Shown here: positions 1-7,102 of the stretch, piece by piece | Numbering within the stretch: position 1 is the first letter of the stretch | Layout of the letters: every line of letters begins with the position of its first letter | Source of the DNA: JAFCCL01 sp041645325 | Lineage (GTDB): Archaea > Iainarchaeota > Iainarchaeia > Iainarchaeales > GCA-2688035 | NCBI GenBank assembly: GCA_041645325.1 | Contig: JBAZQI010000003.1 | Span: 1 to 56,581 of the forward strand | Direction of reading: 5' to 3' | Length of the DNA stretch: 56,581 nucleotides | Program-made: the position numbers and the translations under genes | The notes under the pieces: model-generated | The model's database searches: none | Told to the model about the DNA's origin: nothing | What the model saw: only the letters and a program-made list of their open reading frames with translations

Positions 1-231
1 TTAAAAACAAAAGAGGGTAGTTTTGCCTTTTGTTTAAAAGTATGGCTTGATTGGGTAATCTTCATTTGGATTCCGTTGCCTGGCAATGGTGTCTGGGCAG
101 GCGCGCTTGCGGCTTATTTGCCTGGAATGCGCTTCAGACATTTTGCAATAGCTTGCACAATAGGCGTGCTGATAGCAGTCACAATTGTGGTCCTTGTTGT
201 GCTTGGCTTCTTGAACGGCATTGCGATTTGA
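1..231 (+). CDS. Small multidrug-export family membrane protein, C-terminal fragment
   Basis: Frame 1 is open from the first base to a TGA at 229-231, giving 76 residues of a gene whose start lies outside the window. The fragment reads as membrane protein: a hydrophobic helix, the signature PLPGNGVWAGALAA, then GMRFRHFAIACTIGVLIA and a strongly hydrophobic C-terminal helix. That layout matches the end of the putative small multidrug export family (Sm_multidrug_ex, PF06695), whose conserved PLPGTGAW-like loop precedes the last helices. Substrate and function are unproven in that family. It faces the minus-strand genes that follow. Confidence 0.72.
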   Translation, partial: LKTKEGSFAFCLKVWLDWVIFIWIPLPGNGVWAGALAAYLPGMRFRHFAIACTIGVLIAVTIVVLVVLGFLNGIAI

Positions 232-268
232 TTTTGGCAAGGGCAAGTATGGCCTGGCGTATTGTTTT

Positions 269-481
269 TCACAGCCATTTTTGTTTTTTCTTTTTTTCCC
301 GTTCGAATTTTTGGATTTCTTTTTCCCAGTAGTGGAAGAATTCCCTGCTTTTTGCCGTTTGCTGTTTTTCTTTGTGTTCTGCTATGCGTTTGTTTAAGGA
401 ATCTACCGAAGGTAGTTTCCCAAAGCTTTTTTGCAGTGGCAAAAAAGGTTTTATTGATTTCTTGTATTTGTCTTTGCCCAT
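269..481 (-). CDS. Small Lys/Glu-rich protein of unknown function
   Basis: This 70-residue reading frame starts with an ATG directly abutting the TAA stop of the nucleotidyltransferase gene upstream, which suggests translational coupling in a two-gene operon. The product is highly charged, begins MGKDKYKKSIKPF and ends in a helical stretch rich in Lys and Glu (KEIQKFEREKKKKQKW). No catalytic motif, signal peptide or membrane segment is seen. I do not recognise the family. Its place behind a nucleotidyltransferase-HEPN protein makes an accessory or antitoxin role possible, but that is inference. Confidence 0.5.
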   Translation of the reverse strand: MGKDKYKKSIKPFLPLQKSFGKLPSVDSLNKRIAEHKEKQQTAKSREFFHYWEKEIQKFEREKKKKQKWL

Positions 482-1294
482 TTAGCCTTTCACCGTTTTT
501 TCGGTTTTGATGAATTCTTTTTTTGCTGTTTCGAACAGTTTTTCTGCGTCTGCCAGCCTTATTTTTATGCCTGTTTTTTTGTTGTCTCTTTCAGCCCTGT
601 AAACTGTTTCCAGGTCTTTTATTGTTTTTTCGCTGAAGCCATTGGCTTTGAGGCGGCTTTCCAGCTTTTGGTTTGAATACGGCTGTTTTTTTGCCAGGCT
701 TTGCGCAGCCAGCAGGCCCCTGATTCTGAGTATTAGCGAATAAATGACTGCATTTGAGTCCAGGTATTCAAGGCCCTGTTTTTTGCCTGCTTGCAGCAGC
801 TCTTGCACGTTTTTGAAAGCCCCGATGGTACTCTCCAGGAGTTGCCTGCAATCCGGTTTGCTTTGCCCTTGTTTCAGCTCTTTTAGCAGGCTTTCGTTCA
901 GGATTGGCTTGGCTTCGCTTAGCAACTGGCGCAGGAAAAGCGTTGGGTCGCTCTTCATTTCTTCAGCGAATTCCTCCCTGGTTTTGACCAGGAAGTCGAA
1001 CCGCCCTTTTTTTTCCAGGCCAATTTTTTTGTCAGCAATAACAAGCACGTCAATGTCCGAATCTTCCGTCTGCTCATTTCTCACAAAGCTTCCGAACAGG
1101 AAAACCCCTTCAATGCCGCCCAAATGCGGTTTCAGGATTTCCATTGCCCCTCCAATTATGTCCACCGGCTTTTCTTCCAAAACAACCAGCACTTTTTCGC
1201 CAATCCACTTTTTCGGGGTGTAGACAATGCTGCCGTTTCCAAAGCGCACCACCTCTTTCTCCACTGCTTCCCGGACGTTCAAAGTGCGAAACAT
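482..1294 (-). CDS. DUF2080-like / MNT-type nucleotidyltransferase / HEPN-like protein
   Basis: This 270-residue protein has three parts. Residues 1-40 resemble the DUF2080 ('transposon-encoded protein') domain, with the element YTPKKWIGEKV. Residues 45-110 form a minimal nucleotidyltransferase with Gly68-Ser69 and the metal-binding pair Asp80/Asp82 in GSFVRNEQTEDSDIDVLV. Residues 150-270 are helical and HEPN-like, with ILRIRGLLAAQSLA and VYRAERDN. MNT and HEPN proteins often form toxin-antitoxin pairs in archaea, where the MNT can nucleotidylate its partner; here both lie in one chain. The small downstream gene abuts it. The start at 1294 follows a palindromic AT-rich element. Confidence 0.75.
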   Translation of the reverse strand: MFRTLNVREAVEKEVVRFGNGSIVYTPKKWIGEKVLVVLEEKPVDIIGGAMEILKPHLGGIEGVFLFGSFVRNEQTEDSDIDVLVIADKKIGLEKKGRFDFLVKTREEFAEEMKSDPTLFLRQLLSEAKPILNESLLKELKQGQSKPDCRQLLESTIGAFKNVQELLQAGKKQGLEYLDSNAVIYSLILRIRGLLAAQSLAKKQPYSNQKLESRLKANGFSEKTIKDLETVYRAERDNKKTGIKIRLADAEKLFETAKKEFIKTEKTVKG

Positions 1295-1295
1295 A

Positions 1296-1330
1296 GTATA
1301 TACAAGTATATACCAAATAGTTAATAAAAA
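1296..1330 (-). promoter_or_regulatory. Promoter with tandem GTATATAC palindromes
   Basis: Directly upstream of the nucleotidyltransferase start, the self-complementary octamer GTATATAC occurs twice (1296-1303 and 1306-1313), separated by two bases. Behind it is a TATA-like TTATTAAC around 1319-1326 on the minus strand. A dyad between TATA box and start codon is the usual place for an archaeal repressor operator. Autoregulation by the encoded N-terminal domain is inference. Confidence 0.45.
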
Positions 1331-1378
1331 GTGGTTTTGGCCCTGCGGCTGCCGCCTGGTGCCCTTTGCCCCCTGTTT

Positions 1379-2182
1379 TTATTTCGGGAACAAGCAATCC
1401 TCGTGTTTCACAACCGCGTTGCCGATGTGCTTTTGGCAGTGGCATTCTTCCAGGGCTATTGCAGGCACTGCCTTTATGAGAAGCTGTTTTACGTTTTCAA
1501 TGTTTTTTGCGAAGACCCGGAACACGGTTTTGATGTCCACCGAGTCCCCTTTTTTCCAGCAGTCGTAGTCCGTTGCCATTGCAATGCTTTGGTAGCACAT
1601 TCCTGCTTCGCGTGCCAGAACAACTTCGGGAACAGTGCTCATGTTTATCATATCGCCGCCGATTTTCCTGAACATGTGCGATTCGGCCCTTGTGCTGAAG
1701 CGCGGGCCTTCAATGGTAACAATCGTGCCCTTTTCGTGGTGCGGCAGCCTGAGCTTTTTTGCGGTTTCAATGAGCGTTTGCCTCATCTTCGGGCAGAAAG
1801 GGTCCGCCATCGGGATATGGCACACTTCCTCTTTGTCAAAAAAGGTTGAGCTTCTTTTGCTTGTCCAGTCAATGAACTGGTCGGGAAAAACAATGTGGCC
1901 TGGCATTATTTCTTCGCGCAGCGAGCCGCAGGCTGTTGTTGCAAGCAGGTGCTTTACTCCAAGCCCTTTCAACGCCCAGATGTTTGCCCTGAAGTTGACA
2001 TTGCTGGGCATTATCTGGTGTTTTCTCCCATGCCTTGCAAGGATTGCAACAGGCATGCCCCCGATTTTTCCAACGGTTATCGGCGAGCTTGGCTTGCCGT
2101 AAGGCGTCACAATTTCCTTTTCCTCTGCGCCCTTCAGGATTTTCGGGTCATCCAAGCCGGAACCGCCGATTATTCCAATCAT
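1379..2182 (-). CDS. mtnP: S-methyl-5'-thioadenosine phosphorylase
   Basis: This cytosolic enzyme cleaves methylthioadenosine with phosphate to adenine and methylthioribose-1-phosphate. The 267 residues show the family marks in order: IGIIGGSGLD at the N-terminus (phosphate binding), RHGRKHQIMPSNVNFRANIWALK near residue 50, EGPRFSTRAES around 160, and INMSTVPEVVLAREA. The last part, TDYDCW, favours MTA over inosine or guanosine phosphorylases. The C-terminus (EECHCQKH) is Cys/His-rich. The ATG overlaps the apt stop by four bases, so the adenine released here is recycled by the co-transcribed upstream gene. Confidence 0.93.
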   Translation of the reverse strand: MIGIIGGSGLDDPKILKGAEEKEIVTPYGKPSSPITVGKIGGMPVAILARHGRKHQIMPSNVNFRANIWALKGLGVKHLLATTACGSLREEIMPGHIVFPDQFIDWTSKRSSTFFDKEEVCHIPMADPFCPKMRQTLIETAKKLRLPHHEKGTIVTIEGPRFSTRAESHMFRKIGGDMINMSTVPEVVLAREAGMCYQSIAMATDYDCWKKGDSVDIKTVFRVFAKNIENVKQLLIKAVPAIALEECHCQKHIGNAVVKHEDCLFPK

Positions 2183-2721
2183 TTTTCCCCAACCTTTTCG
2201 CTGTCAAACTTCAAAAGCGTGTAAAGGTCATATCCCCTGACTTTTTGCCTGCCGTGCAAAAAAGTCAGCTCTATCAGGCAGGCAATGCCGTTTACTTTGC
2301 CGCCGAGCATTTCAACCAAATCAACGGCTGCTTTGAGCGTTCCACCTGTGGCACACAGGTCATCTGCTATCAGCACCGATTCGCCTTTTTTTATTGCATC
2401 CTTGTGCATTTCAAACCTGTCCTTCCCGTATTCCTTCTCGAACTCTTGGCTCACGGTTTCCGCAGGCAGCTTTCCCGGCTTTCGCAGCGGAACAAAGCCC
2501 GCGTGGAATTCGTATGCAAGCACGGCGCCAAGAATGAAGCCCCTGCTTTCCGCGCTCACAACCTTGTCAAAATGCAAATCCTTTTTCATGAAGTATTCCA
2601 CAAGCTCGTCAACGGCCTGCCTGAAAGCGGCAGAATCCTGAAAAAGGCTCATGACATCATAGAAAAGAATGCCTTTTTTCGGAAAATTGGGAACGGTCCT
2701 GATTTTCTTGCTCAAATCCAT
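2179..2721 (-). CDS. apt: Adenine phosphoribosyltransferase
   Basis: This enzyme salvages adenine with PRPP to AMP in the cytosol. Its 180 residues match the short APT type: IRTVPNFPKKGILFYDV at the N-terminus, the flexible-loop region SAESRGFILGA, PLRKPGKLPAE, and the PRPP-binding loop VLIADDLCATGGT at about residues 121-133. It is the middle gene of an apparent three-gene operon, four bases after a small basic frame and overlapping mtnP by ATGA. With mtnP it forms a methylthioadenosine recycling pair. Confidence 0.93.
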   Translation of the reverse strand: MDLSKKIRTVPNFPKKGILFYDVMSLFQDSAAFRQAVDELVEYFMKKDLHFDKVVSAESRGFILGAVLAYEFHAGFVPLRKPGKLPAETVSQEFEKEYGKDRFEMHKDAIKKGESVLIADDLCATGGTLKAAVDLVEMLGGKVNGIACLIELTFLHGRQKVRGYDLYTLLKFDSEKVGEK

Positions 2722-2725
2722 TCAA

Positions 2726-2923
2726 TCACTTCCTTTGCAATCTCTTCAGCTTCCACGGTGGAAGCGCAGCATCTTCTATGCCGCCGCCACCTTTCCCGTA
2801 AATGTCATTTGCGTTTTTGACATTGCCTTTTCTTTTGTCGCCGGCAGGCACGCCAATCGTTGCATGCGGCCAACCCATTTGCCTTCTTGCCCTGTCTTCC
2901 CTTCCTTTTGGCCTTCTTCTCAT
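2726..2923 (-). CDS. Small basic protein of unknown function, first in the apt-mtnP operon
   Basis: A 65-residue frame beginning MRRRPKGREDRARRQMGW and containing a run of four glycines before IEDAALPPW. The ATG at 2921-2923 lies about 40 bases from a good TATA box (2963-2969), and the stop is four bases before apt, so it looks translated. I do not recognise it. In the +1 frame the last 15 codons before the apt start read TVEAEEIAKEVIEWI and stop inside the apt start, which looks more like a protein C-terminus than the annotated end. A frameshift after residue 54 is therefore possible. Confidence 0.45.
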   Translation of the reverse strand: MRRRPKGREDRARRQMGWPHATIGVPAGDKRKGNVKNANDIYGKGGGGIEDAALPPWKLKRLQRK

Positions 2924-2953
2924 GCAACCACTGCGGCAATCAAAATTATCCAA

Positions 2954-2976
2954 AAAAAGTAATTTAAATGGGTTGC
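2954..2976 (-). promoter_or_regulatory. Promoter of the small-protein/apt/mtnP operon
   Basis: On the minus strand this reads GCAACCCATTTAAATT followed by ACTTTTT, a BRE-like plus TATA-like element. The expected transcription start is about 25 bases downstream near 2940, shortly before the ATG at 2923. It is identical at 22 of 23 positions to the hicB promoter at 3561-3583. Confidence 0.6.
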
Positions 2977-3085
2977 TTGGATTGCCTGCTTATGCATTTG
3001 AATTGTGAAGGATTGGAAACAGCCACAAAGCAATTGCCGATTTGCTTTTTTGGCATAATTGAAGAAAATTCAAAATCAGTTTGTT

Positions 3086-3310
3086 CTACAGCAATTTTGC
3101 CAGTTCTTCCCTTGAGATTGCCAGGTCTTGCTTGAGTATTTTGTTCAATAGCCCTGGCGGCAATGGCTTGTTTGAATGAAATGGAATTGTCAGCTTTCTC
3201 CCGTCTGAATGTGAAAGCGTCTTATGCGAGCCCTTCTGCCGCACTTCCACAAAGCCAAGCTTAAGCGCAATTTTAATCAGGTCTTTGGGGTAAACAACCG
3301 GAAGCTTCAT
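3086..3310 (-). CDS. hicA: HicA-type mRNA interferase toxin
   Basis: This 74-residue double-stranded-RNA-binding-fold protein is a typical HicA: PKDLIKIALKLGFVEVRQKGSHKTL, with the catalytic His in GSH, then LTIPFHSNKPLPPGLLNKILKQ. HicA cleaves mRNA when not held by HicB. It starts at an ATG overlapping the end of hicB by four bases. Antitoxin-first order is common for this family, although the first described locus is toxin-first. No downstream gene is coupled to it. Confidence 0.88.
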   Translation of the reverse strand: MKLPVVYPKDLIKIALKLGFVEVRQKGSHKTLSHSDGRKLTIPFHSNKPLPPGLLNKILKQDLAISREELAKLL

Positions 3311-3531
3311 GAATATGCAACCGCTACTTTTACCATTCCCACTACTTTATTTTCCGCTCTCTTTTGCCCTTTTTCTTTCAAAGAACTCAAATGCAGTTCA
3401 ATTGCTTCCTTTATGCTCTTCAGCAAGCTTTCAATAGTGTCAGCGTAAGAATAGCACCCCGGCAGCGAAGGAACAGACGCATAAACCTGCCCTGTTTTGC
3501 CGTCCCTTTCAATTACAACATCAAAATCCAT
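3307..3531 (-). CDS. hicB: HicB-type antitoxin
   Basis: The 74-residue product begins MDFDVVIERDGKTGQVYASVPSLPGCYSYADT, the partly degraded RNase-H-like HicB core, followed by ESLLKSIKEAIELHL. I chose the ATG at 3529-3531 over one five codons upstream because HicB proteins start right before this strand and the distance to the TATA box is better. A short C-terminal extension (NKVVGMVKVAVAYS) is not an obvious HTH or RHH domain, so DNA binding for autoregulation is not evident. It overlaps hicA by four bases. Confidence 0.87.
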   Translation of the reverse strand: MDFDVVIERDGKTGQVYASVPSLPGCYSYADTIESLLKSIKEAIELHLSSLKEKGQKRAENKVVGMVKVAVAYS

Positions 3532-3560
3532 AAAACACTTCACCAAGAGATATTATGCTG

Positions 3561-3583
3561 AAAAAGGAATTTAAATGGGTTGC
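3561..3583 (-). promoter_or_regulatory. hicBA promoter
   Basis: The minus strand reads GCAACCCATTTAAATT then CCTTTTT, a TATA box about 38 bases from the hicB start. It is a near-exact copy of the element at 2954-2976 upstream of the apt operon. Confidence 0.6.
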
Positions 3584-3621
3584 CTGTTTTAAAAATTTTG
3601 CAAAAAATCGGCAAAATTGAT

Positions 3622-4113
3622 TTAAGCGCCTTTTTTCTTGGGCCGCTTCTTTGGCTCTTTTCCCGGCCTTCTGCCTTTTTTTCCGCCAATCTTTCTTGAA
3701 AGCCTTTTGCGTGATTTAACCGCTTTTGCAGTTCCGTACCTTACAGGGCCTGTTCCGCGCGCACTAGTGTCGCCGGAACCGCTTTTCTTGCTCAAGCGCT
3801 TTAGCTGAAGCTTTTCACCCACAATTCTCTTGCCAACCTGGCCTTCCCTATAATCAACTCTTTCCGGAACCCAAATTCTGCCGCCCCATCTACTAGCTTC
3901 ATAATGTGCCGGAATTACAGTATTCATTTCTCCCAAAATTGGTTCTGTTTTTATGCCTCTGCCTTTTACAGTATACCGGCTTGCGCTTTTTGGCGTTACG
4001 CCTCTTGCCCTTCCGCCAAGAGCGTCAAAAACGCTTGGTCCCCAAGCAGCTTTTCTTGCTGCCCTTCTTTGTTTAACAGTGTTTCCGGGAAAGATTCTTT
4101 TGTATCTTCTCAT
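3622..4113 (-). CDS. Very basic protein of unknown function
   Basis: A 163-residue protein with an extreme Lys/Arg content, ending in a lysine/arginine tail (KKRPKKKGA). It starts MRRYKRIFPGNTVKQRRAARKAAWGPSVFDALGGRARG and has a more ordered middle, EPILGEMNTVIPAHYEASRWGGRIWVPERVDYREG. No membrane segment, zinc ligands or catalytic motif is visible. A GGGCGG ribosome-binding site sits just before the ATG. It lies 87 bases downstream of the equally basic phosphoglycosyltransferase-like gene, so the two may act together. Nucleic-acid or anionic-lipid binding would suit the charge, but neither is shown. Confidence 0.6.
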   Translation of the reverse strand: MRRYKRIFPGNTVKQRRAARKAAWGPSVFDALGGRARGVTPKSASRYTVKGRGIKTEPILGEMNTVIPAHYEASRWGGRIWVPERVDYREGQVGKRIVGEKLQLKRLSKKSGSGDTSARGTGPVRYGTAKAVKSRKRLSRKIGGKKGRRPGKEPKKRPKKKGA

Positions 4114-4200
4114 TTTTTCCGCCCTGAATTGTTTAAATGTATTGTAATATTCTATTTGAACTGATTAATTAATCTTCCTGCGAAGCTTGTTGCTGAGAGC

Positions 4201-4869
4201 TTATTTGAATATTTCTTCCATTACTATTTCTTTTCCCCTGGCGCCTTTGAGGATTCTTTTGGCAAAAACACGGTTGGCTTTTGCCGGATTCTCTTTCCAC
4301 ATTTCATAAAACTCTTGCACGACTTCAACAATTTCTTCTGCTGTTGGTTTTTTGCTTTTGCAGGCATAAGGCAAAGCAAGCAAGCCTGGGCCCATTTCGT
4401 CGTACATTTCCCTGAGCTTTGGAGGCAATCTCCTGTAGAATGGCCTGAAAACAGGCCTCATGCCAACAGGCTTTAATTTTCCGGCTGCAACCTGGTGCAA
4501 TTGCAATAGCTCGTCCAGATGCAATTTCCTGACCCACCTGCCGAATGCAGTATAATGCCCTGTTGGTTCCCTTCCATCTGTTTCATAATCGGCGTGAGCG
4601 CCCCTTTTCATTGTCCTGAATTTTGTGATAACAATTGCGTTTGGCTTTCCTTTTGGAAATGTTTCGCTTGTTGGTCCGCGCTTGCCGATTCTCACTTGCT
4701 TGTGCAAAATCCAGCCGTCTTTGAAAGCTGTGTTTAAGCCTTGCTGTTTTGGGCTTACATATCCTCTTGCAATTCGCCTGGCAAGGCTTTCTTTCCTGTT
4801 TTCCGGCTTTGGACCAAGCCCTTGGCGGACAGCGCGCCTCAGCCTCCTCGCAATGCTTTGCCTCGCCAT
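4201..4869 (-). CDS. Phosphoglycosyltransferase-like protein lacking the membrane hairpin
   Basis: Residues 50-165 of 222 align by eye with the bacterial sugar transferase (monotopic PGT, PF02397) core. There is KQVRIGKRG (family RxGxxG), KFRTM at 83-87, the catalytic Asp119-Glu120 dyad in LHLDELLQL, GKLKPVGMRPV (usually SLVGPRPL) and a MGPGLLALP segment in place of KPGITGLAQV. Normal members begin with a hydrophobic re-entrant helix; here it is replaced by about 48 very basic residues (MARQSIARRLRRAVRQ). The dyad suggests the phosphosugar-transfer chemistry may remain, but how it reaches a polyprenyl-phosphate is unclear. It might be soluble, electrostatically membrane-bound, or inactive. 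Confidence 0.68.
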   Translation of the reverse strand: MARQSIARRLRRAVRQGLGPKPENRKESLARRIARGYVSPKQQGLNTAFKDGWILHKQVRIGKRGPTSETFPKGKPNAIVITKFRTMKRGAHADYETDGREPTGHYTAFGRWVRKLHLDELLQLHQVAAGKLKPVGMRPVFRPFYRRLPPKLREMYDEMGPGLLALPYACKSKKPTAEEIVEVVQEFYEMWKENPAKANRVFAKRILKGARGKEIVMEEIFK

Positions 4870-4925
4870 TCTTCTTTACAGCCCCGGTGTTTCCCTTTTT
4901 TCAATCCACCCAACGATTTTTTTTT

Positions 4926-5669
4926 TCATTCGTGTGTGGTGAACCCTTTCCATTCTTTGATTGCCTTTTCGTACCTTTCAAATGTGTCTGTCTGGAGGAA
5001 CTGCCTTTTCTTCATTTCAACGCCGAAAAGCTTTCCTTCTTCGGCCAGCCTTGGGAACACTTCTTTTTCAATGCTGCAATTTTTCCCTCTTGGAATGCAA
5101 TCAAAAATTTTTGGGTCCAGAATGTAGGCGCCGGCGCTGATGAGCTTGAACCCTTCTTCCTCATCAGGCGGCTTTTCGCTGAACTCGGAAATGCGTTCGC
5201 CCTTGAGCTTCACCAGGCCGCCTGCCTTTGAGTACGCAACCGTTGAAAGCGCAAGCGTTGCAACCGCCCCGTTTTTTTCATGCGCCTTGTCCATTGCCGC
5301 AAAATCAATGTCCTTCAATTCATCGCCGTTCATCATAATGAACTTTTTTTCTCCCTTCAAATGCGCTTCGGCAATCTTAAGCGCGCCCGCAGTGCCCATG
5401 TATTCCTTTTCAACATTGTAATGCAGGAGCACGCCAAGCTTTTTCCCATTGCCGAATTTTTCCTCTATCTGCTCGTGCTTGAAGCCCACGGCAAAAGTAA
5501 TGTCCTGGACCCCGAATCTTTTTGCCAGTTCAATGTTCCACTGCAAACAAGGCTTTCCCTGCACAGGAAGAATAAGCTTGCTCAATTCAAGGGTAATGGG
5601 CCTTAAGCGGGTGCCAGGGCCGCCTGCAAGAATAAAAGCCTTTTTTATCCCCAAATCCCTTTCAGCCAT
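4926..5669 (-). CDS. Sugar-1-phosphate nucleotidyltransferase
   Basis: A 247-residue GT-A-fold enzyme that activates a sugar-1-phosphate with an NTP. The signature AFILAGGPGTRLRPIT lies right after the start, followed by KLILPVQGKPCLQWNIE and the metal-binding MNGDELKDID, then EKPPDEEEGFKLISAGAYILDP. It has only the catalytic domain, with no left-handed helix acyltransferase. I place the start at the ATG 5667-5669; the open frame continues 24 codons upstream over the TATA box, which rules out the longer form. Mannose-1-P guanylyltransferase or glucose-1-P type cannot be told apart by eye. Confidence 0.85.
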   Translation of the reverse strand: MAERDLGIKKAFILAGGPGTRLRPITLELSKLILPVQGKPCLQWNIELAKRFGVQDITFAVGFKHEQIEEKFGNGKKLGVLLHYNVEKEYMGTAGALKIAEAHLKGEKKFIMMNGDELKDIDFAAMDKAHEKNGAVATLALSTVAYSKAGGLVKLKGERISEFSEKPPDEEEGFKLISAGAYILDPKIFDCIPRGKNCSIEKEVFPRLAEEGKLFGVEMKKRQFLQTDTFERYEKAIKEWKGFTTHE

Positions 5670-5690
5670 AGGGACAAATAGCCCCTTAAT

Positions 5691-5753
5691 GTAATTAAAG
5701 TTTATCTTTTTTTTATTAGGGCCATGCAATGCCTGCACCAAATGCTTTAAATT
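5691..5753. promoter_or_regulatory. Divergent promoter region
   Basis: Two TATA-like boxes lie back to back. CTTTAATTAC on the minus strand (5691-5700) is 22-31 bases before the nucleotidyltransferase ATG, giving a nearly leaderless message. TTTAAATT on the plus strand (5746-5753) is about 35 bases before the GTG start of the TIM-barrel gene. Confidence 0.5.
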
Positions 5754-5787
5754 TAGTTAATGCGGTAATTGTTTCCGGTGTTTTGCA

Positions 5788-6645
5788 GTGCTTGGCTTGA
5801 GCAGCAGTTATTATGGCTTTCAGGGCAAAAAGGCCTATGATTCGGCAAAGCGCGTTTTTGATTTGGGCTTTGACGCCGTTGAATTGGGTGCGGGCCACAA
5901 TCCTGAGCCAAATGTTTGGGGTGCAATAAAGAAAATAAAGCGCGATTTTCCCGGCAAGCATTTCACCCTGCACGGCCTTTTTCCGCCGTTGAAAGAACGG
6001 CTTTGGTTCAACGCAAGCAACGGCCTTGACGCGCAGAACAAAAAAATCGTGCAAAACTTTTTCAAGGCTGCGCAGATTCTTGAAGCAAGCGTTGTTTCCA
6101 TCCATCCCGGCTTTTCGCAAAACCTTGAATGGCGCAAGGGCACAACGGAAATGTCATACCCGATTTTCAAGGGCGAAATCCAGCCGGAGAAATCATGGGC
6201 AGGCTTTCTTGAGGTTGCTGAAAAATGCGCCCTGCTTGCAAGGGAAACAGGCTGCGCTTTTGCAATAGAAAACGTTCCAAAAAACTCTTTTCCGCTTGTC
6301 TGGTCAAGAAAAGACTTTGACCGCGTCTTCGCGGACTACTCGGAAGCAATGCTGCTGCTTGACACAGGCCACGCGCTCTTCGAAGGCAGGCTGCAGGAAT
6401 TCCTTGAAGCATTTCCCGCAAAAATCGCACAGCTTCATTTGCATTTAAGCAGGCAAGGCGGCGGCGAAACTGGAACAGACGAGCATTTGCCAATAACCTC
6501 GGAACAACAGCTTGAGCCCCTCAGGGCAATAAAAAACCTGAAAAAAATCCCGATAATTTTCGAGCACGGAACAAACATAAGCGAAGAAGAAATAAAGGCG
6601 GAAAAAAAGATAACCGAAAAATTTTTGGGTTCCATTTGGGATTAG
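5788..6645 (+). CDS. Sugar phosphate isomerase/epimerase-like TIM-barrel protein
   Basis: The 285 residues fit the xylose-isomerase-like/AP-endonuclease-2 barrel. The strand ends carry probable metal ligands: FDAVELGAG, HFTLHGLFPP, VVSIHPGF, CAFAIENVPK, MLLLDTGHALF, IAQLHLHLSRQGGG and IIFEHG. This His/Glu/Asp set is typical of a two-metal site used for sugar epimerisation, isomerisation or phosphodiester cleavage. The start is GTG at 5788, behind a TATA box. Endonuclease IV is an alternative, but the DTGH and HLHLSR motifs are shared across the superfamily. In this glycan setting a sugar role is favoured only by neighbourhood. Confidence 0.72.
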   Translation: MLGLSSSYYGFQGKKAYDSAKRVFDLGFDAVELGAGHNPEPNVWGAIKKIKRDFPGKHFTLHGLFPPLKERLWFNASNGLDAQNKKIVQNFFKAAQILEASVVSIHPGFSQNLEWRKGTTEMSYPIFKGEIQPEKSWAGFLEVAEKCALLARETGCAFAIENVPKNSFPLVWSRKDFDRVFADYSEAMLLLDTGHALFEGRLQEFLEAFPAKIAQLHLHLSRQGGGETGTDEHLPITSEQQLEPLRAIKNLKKIPIIFEHGTNISEEEIKAEKKITEKFLGSIWD

Positions 6646-6673
6646 AAAATTTTTATGCAGCCGTTTCCAGCCC

Positions 6674-7102
6674 TTATTTTTCAAGGAATTCTTTTGCCCT
6701 TATTATTTTTATTCCCCTGAATTCATGCAGGGAAAGCAGGTGACTGTCCCCCGTTATGACATATTTTGCCCTGCCTTCAAGCGCAACTTCAAGGAACTTG
6801 TTGTCCGCGGCATGTCCAGCCGCATGCACCTTTGTTTTTGCCGAAACCTGGATTGAGCGATTAAGGTACTGCCTTAGCACAAACTCGCGGCCTTTTTTTG
6901 CCGTCCTTGACATTATTTCTTCCCTGTACAGCACTTCCTTGAGTTCGCGTATTATTTCAGGGCTGGTATAATTTTCAATCCTGCCAAGAATAAGCAGTTC
7001 AAAAACCCTGGCAGGCGCGCCTTCCCTTGCAATAAGCGCTGACACTATAATATTGGTGTCCAGCACCACTGTTTTCTTACCTTGCCCTGTGAACGATTTC
7101 AT
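6674..7102 (-). CDS. PIN-domain ribonuclease (probable toxin)
   Basis: The 142-residue PIN domain has VVLDTNIIVSAL with the first catalytic Asp, IIRELKEVLYREEI with the conserved Glu, HAADNKFLEVALEGRAKYVITGDSHLL with the later Asp residues, and a C-terminal IIRAKEFLE. It matches the 'putative toxin-antitoxin system toxin, PIN family' group, which cleaves RNA using Mg2+. Its ATG lies 26 bases inside the end of the AbrB-type antitoxin gene, indicating coupling. It ends 29 bases from the convergent TIM-barrel gene. Confidence 0.83.
   Translation of the reverse strand: MKSFTGQGKKTVVLDTNIIVSALIAREGAPARVFELLILGRIENYTSPEIIRELKEVLYREEIMSRTAKKGREFVLRQYLNRSIQVSAKTKVHAAGHAADNKFLEVALEGRAKYVITGDSHLLSLHEFRGIKIIRAKEFLEK

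Noticed and set aside
51..332. 93-codon plus-strand frame at the left edge
   Set aside because: It is out of frame with the membrane-protein fragment at 1-231, gives a Cys/Trp/His-rich sequence, and runs through the Lys-rich gene on the other strand.
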